A DNA stretch of 33,899 nucleotides from Xanthobacteraceae bacterium (GTDB lineage Bacteria > Pseudomonadota > Alphaproteobacteria > Rhizobiales > Xanthobacteraceae): NCBI GenBank assembly GCA_029266425.1, contig JAQSWY010000040.1:1-33899 (forward strand), given 5' to 3'. The notes under the pieces are model-generated. The model had not been told where the DNA came from. It made no database searches and saw only the letters and a program-made list of their open reading frames with translations. Shown here one piece after another: positions 31,106 to 33,899 of the stretch (its first letter is position 1; each line of letters opens with the position of its first letter). The translations under genes and the position numbers were made by a program.

Positions 31106-33499
31106 ATGGACGCGACGACTGCCGACACCCAAGCTTCGCCGGCCGGGCCGCTGGCCGCCGACGAGCTCCAGCGCATGAACGCCTGGTGGCGGGCGGCGAA
31201 CTTCCTGTCGGTCGGCCAGGTCTATCTGCTCGACAATCCGCTGCTGCGCGAGCCGTTGACGCTGGAGCACGTCAAACCGCGCCTGCTTGGTCATTGGGGT
31301 ACGGTGCCGGGGCTGAACTTCTGTTACGTGCACCTCAACCGCATCATCAAGGCGCGCGACCTCGACGTCATGTTCATCGCAGGGCCGGGGCACGGCGCAC
31401 CGGGGGTGGTCGCCAGCACCTATCTGGAAGGCACCTATAGCGAGGTCTATCCGGACGTCTCGCAGGACGAGGCCGGGATATGCCGGTTGTTCCGGCAATT
31501 CTCCTTCCCGGGCGGCATTCCGAGCCATGCGGCGCCGGAGACGCCGGGCTCGATCCATGAGGGCGGCGAGCTCGGTTACTCGCTGAGTCACGCTTTTGGC
31601 GCGGTACTGGACAATCCGGAGCTGATCGCCGCCTGCGTGGTCGGCGACGGCGAGGCCGAGACCGGTCCGCTCGCCACCTCCTGGCACGCCAACAAATTCC
31701 TGAACCCGGCGGGCGACGGCGCGGTGCTGCCGATCCTGCACCTCAACGGCTACAAGATCGCCAACCCGACCGTGCTGGCGCGCATCCCGCATGACGAGCT
31801 GGAATCGCTGTTCCGCGGCTATGGCTACCAGCCGATCCCTGTCGAGGGTGACGAGCCGGAAGCCATGCACCAGCTCATGGCGGCGGCGATGGACGAGGCG
31901 TTCGATCGCATCCGCGACATCCAGCGCGCCGCGCGTACGGGCGGCTCCCATGAGCGCCCGCGCTGGCCAATGATCATATTGCGCAGCCCCAAGGGCTGGA
32001 CCGGGCCGAAATTCGTCGACGGCAAGAAGACGGAGGGCTTCTGGCGTTCGCACCAGGTGCCGTTCAGCGACATGTCGAAGCCCGAGCACGTGACGCTGCT
32101 CGAAGAATGGATGAAGAGCTACCGGCCGGATGAGCTGTTCGACGAGACCGGCCGGTTGAGGCCCGAGATCGCCTCGCTCGCCCCGTCAGGCGCGCGCCGC
32201 ATGAGCGCCAATCCGCACACCAATGGCGGCGCGCTGCGCAAGCCATTGCGGCTGCCGGACTTCACCGACTATGCGCTCGACGTGCCGCATCCCGGTGGCG
32301 TTGAGGGCGAGGCGACCTATGTGATGGGCACCTTCCTGCGCGACGTGATGAAGGCCAACGAGACGACGCGGAACTTCCGGGTGTTCGGTCCGGACGAGAC
32401 CGCCTCGAACCGGCTGCAGGCGCTGTTCGAGGTGACGGATCGCGCCTGGGGCGCCGAGATCATCCCCGAGGACGAACATCTGGCAACCGGCGGGCGGGTG
32501 ATGGAGATCCTCTCCGAGCACACCTGCCAAGGCTGGTACGAGGGCTATCTGCTCACCGGCCGGCACGGCCTGTTCTCCTGCTACGAGGCCTTCATCCACA
32601 TTGTCGATTCGATGTTCAACCAGCATGCGAAATGGCTGAAGAACTCGCGCGACATCGCCTGGCGCCAGCCCATCGCCTCGCTGAACTACCTGCTCACCTC
32701 CCATGTCTGGCGCCAGGACCACAACGGCTTCAGCCACCAGGACCCCGGCTTCATCGACCATGTGGTGAACAAGAAGGCGGACATCGTGCGGGTCTATCTG
32801 CCGCCGGACGCCAATACGCTGCTGCACGTCACCGATCATTGCCTGAAGAGCTATGACCGCATCAATGTCATCGTCGCGGGCAAGCAGCCGCAGCCGCAAT
32901 GGCTCGACATGGATGCGGCGATCCGGCACTGCGAGCAGGGCATCGGCATCTGGGAATTCGCCAGCAACGACAAGGGCGGCGAGCCGGACGTCGTCATGGC
33001 CTGCGCCGGGGACGTGCCGACGCTGGAGACCATGGCCGCGGTCGACCTGCTGCGCGGCTATTTCCCGAAGCTGAAGGTGCGGGTGGTCAATGTCGTCGAC
33101 CTGATGACGCTGCAGCCGAAAAGCGAGCACCCGCACGGCCTGACGGATGCGGATTTCGACGCGCTGTTCACGACGAACAAGCCGGTGATCTTCGCCTATC
33201 ACGGCTATCCCTGGCTGATCCACCGGCTCGCCTACAAGCGCACCAACCACGACAACATGCATGTGCGCGGCTACGTCGAGGAGGGCTCGACCACCACGCC
33301 GTTCGACATGGTGGTGCGCAACCGGCTCGACCGCTTCCATCTGGTGGCGGATGTGATCGACCGCGTGCCCTCGCTGGGCGCCTCGGCGGTCTATGCCAAG
33401 CAGGCCATCCGCGACAAGCTCACCGACCATGAGCGCTACATACGCGCCCACGGTCTCGACATGCCCGAGGTGAGGGATTGGAAGTGGCCGGCGGCGTGA
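31106..33499 (+). CDS. xfp: Phosphoketolase (xylulose-5-phosphate/fructose-6-phosphate)
   Basis: Thiamine-diphosphate enzyme that splits xylulose 5-phosphate (and often fructose 6-phosphate) with phosphate into acetyl phosphate plus glyceraldehyde 3-phosphate (or erythrose 4-phosphate). At 797 residues it has the usual family length. Landmarks: RAANFLSVGQVYLLDNPLL at the N-terminus, GPGHGAPG, the ThDP/Mg motif GDGEAETGP (GDG at 180-182, the paired Asn at 196 in SWHANKFLNP), GYKIANPT, FGPDETASNRL, ISEHT-like ILSEHTCQGW and YHGYPWLIHRLAYKRTNHDN. The ATG at 31106 has GAGGAG upstream; an in-frame ATG at 31007 has no such site. No acetate kinase or phosphotransacetylase gene is adjacent in the window. 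Confidence 0.96.
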   Translation: MDATTADTQASPAGPLAADELQRMNAWWRAANFLSVGQVYLLDNPLLREPLTLEHVKPRLLGHWGTVPGLNFCYVHLNRIIKARDLDVMFIAGPGHGAPGVVASTYLEGTYSEVYPDVSQDEAGICRLFRQFSFPGGIPSHAAPETPGSIHEGGELGYSLSHAFGAVLDNPELIAACVVGDGEAETGPLATSWHANKFLNPAGDGAVLPILHLNGYKIANPTVLARIPHDELESLFRGYGYQPIPVEGDEPEAMHQLMAAAMDEAFDRIRDIQRAARTGGSHERPRWPMIILRSPKGWTGPKFVDGKKTEGFWRSHQVPFSDMSKPEHVTLLEEWMKSYRPDELFDETGRLRPEIASLAPSGARRMSANPHTNGGALRKPLRLPDFTDYALDVPHPGGVEGEATYVMGTFLRDVMKANETTRNFRVFGPDETASNRLQALFEVTDRAWGAEIIPEDEHLATGGRVMEILSEHTCQGWYEGYLLTGRHGLFSCYEAFIHIVDSMFNQHAKWLKNSRDIAWRQPIASLNYLLTSHVWRQDHNGFSHQDPGFIDHVVNKKADIVRVYLPPDANTLLHVTDHCLKSYDRINVIVAGKQPQPQWLDMDAAIRHCEQGIGIWEFASNDKGGEPDVVMACAGDVPTLETMAAVDLLRGYFPKLKVRVVNVVDLMTLQPKSEHPHGLTDADFDALFTTNKPVIFAYHGYPWLIHRLAYKRTNHDNMHVRGYVEEGSTTTPFDMVVRNRLDRFHLVADVIDRVPSLGASAVYAKQAIRDKLTDHERYIRAHGLDMPEVRDWKWPAA

Positions 33500-33503
33500 G
33501 GCG

Positions 33504-33731
33504 CTAGCGCTTGGTGATGAGCCGCCAGGCATTGCCGGCGATGCCGACGCCGGCAAGCAGGACCAGGACGAGGCCAAGGGCGGATGCGCTGACCGCGACG
33601 GTCACCAGGCAGGTGAGCCACAGGCCGATGCTGGACACGGCGCAGACGATGCTGAGGTCGGAATCGGCGGTCTGATCGCCGTCGTTCCTCTGGGTCGTCG
33701 TGGCCGTCGGGTTTCGCAACTGTGTGGGCAT
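33504..33731 (-). CDS. Small hypothetical membrane protein
   Basis: A 75-residue protein with a polar Thr/Asn/Asp-rich N-terminus (MPTQLRNPTATTTQRNDGDQ) and two hydrophobic segments: about 28-45 (SIVCAVSSIGLWLTCLVTV) and 48-66 (SALGLVLVLLAGVGIAGNA), ending WRLITKR. The ATG at 33731 has GGGAGAG seven bases upstream, which decides it against the open extension to the window edge. It converges on the phosphoketolase gene with 4 bp between the stops. No family recognised. Confidence 0.6.
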   Translation of the reverse strand: MPTQLRNPTATTTQRNDGDQTADSDLSIVCAVSSIGLWLTCLVTVAVSASALGLVLVLLAGVGIAGNAWRLITKR

Positions 33732-33868
33732 GAGCGCTCTCCCGTTGAGGGAGCTTAGCACGTGTGAGGTTCGGCGATATATGGTGCGGGGGATAAGCAC
33801 CGTTGCACGGATAACAAGAGTGCTAGCGGCGCGAGCAAAGCCCAGTAGGGTCGTAATTCCAATTGGAC

Positions 33869-33899
33869 GTGGATCCCCGGGCTTGTCCCGGGGCTCCAC
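33869..33899. repeat. REP-type repeat unit at window edge
   Basis: GTGGATCCCCGGGCTTGTCC and the complementary arm GGGGCTCCAC: one unit of the family seen at 11993, 12724 and 16979. A partner unit may lie beyond the window. Confidence 0.75.

Overview
The window is GC-rich chromosomal DNA that I read as a member of the Hyphomicrobiales (Rhizobiales) in the Alphaproteobacteria, possibly the Xanthobacteraceae. The protein families fit (Tim44-like protein, 928-residue PEP carboxylase, phosphoketolase, Arthrobacter-type copper amine oxidase with a PotABCD-like transporter). So do the several intergenic palindrome families typical of that order: GGCCGGG-cttgt-CCCGGCC pairs, the 'tcatcctgaggtgc' element and the 'gagcatatcc...ggatatgctc' element. 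The genus is not proven. I saw no rRNA, tRNA, CRISPR array, transposase or phage gene.

Layout. 1-5.7 kb: 3' part of uvrB, a DUF805 membrane protein, an acyltransferase broken by two frameshifts, a Tim44-like protein, and a gene-poor stretch with two possible small ORFs. 5.7-12 kb: ppc, a BKACE/DUF849 enzyme and a DUF188 protein on the minus strand, then ggt. Between the DUF188 gene and ggt lies a 25-codon ORF with a complete Shine-Dalgarno match to the 16S tail, followed by a textbook intrinsic terminator. 12-16 kb: remains of a catecholate siderophore locus: a wrecked IroE/BesA-type esterase, an intact FecCD permease and ATPase without a binding protein, an intact EntA-type dehydrogenase, and a short relic of an NRPS thioesterase fused to the start of an unrelated exported protein. 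16-21.3 kb: a second short-chain dehydrogenase, an exported hypothetical protein, an FAD aromatic hydroxylase, a YiaW/YiaV-like membrane pair and a small exported protein.

21.3-30.9 kb is a minus-strand amine-utilisation region: LuxR-type regulator, DUF2182 membrane protein, copper amine oxidase, polyamine-type binding protein, ATPase, two permeases and an APC-family permease. The amine oxidase and DUF2182 genes each carry a similar dyad (core ACCGTTCGGT) about 60-90 bp before their start codons, which suggests a shared regulator. The transporter would import amines, the oxidase would turn them into aldehyde, ammonia and peroxide, and the APC permease may move amines or amino acids as well. 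The right end holds a phosphoketolase divergent from the LuxR gene and a small membrane protein.

The observations most worth following are the 25-codon ORF/terminator unit (9.9-10.1 kb), the decayed siderophore locus (12.1-15.9 kb) and the paired operator-like dyads (29.16 and 30.06 kb).
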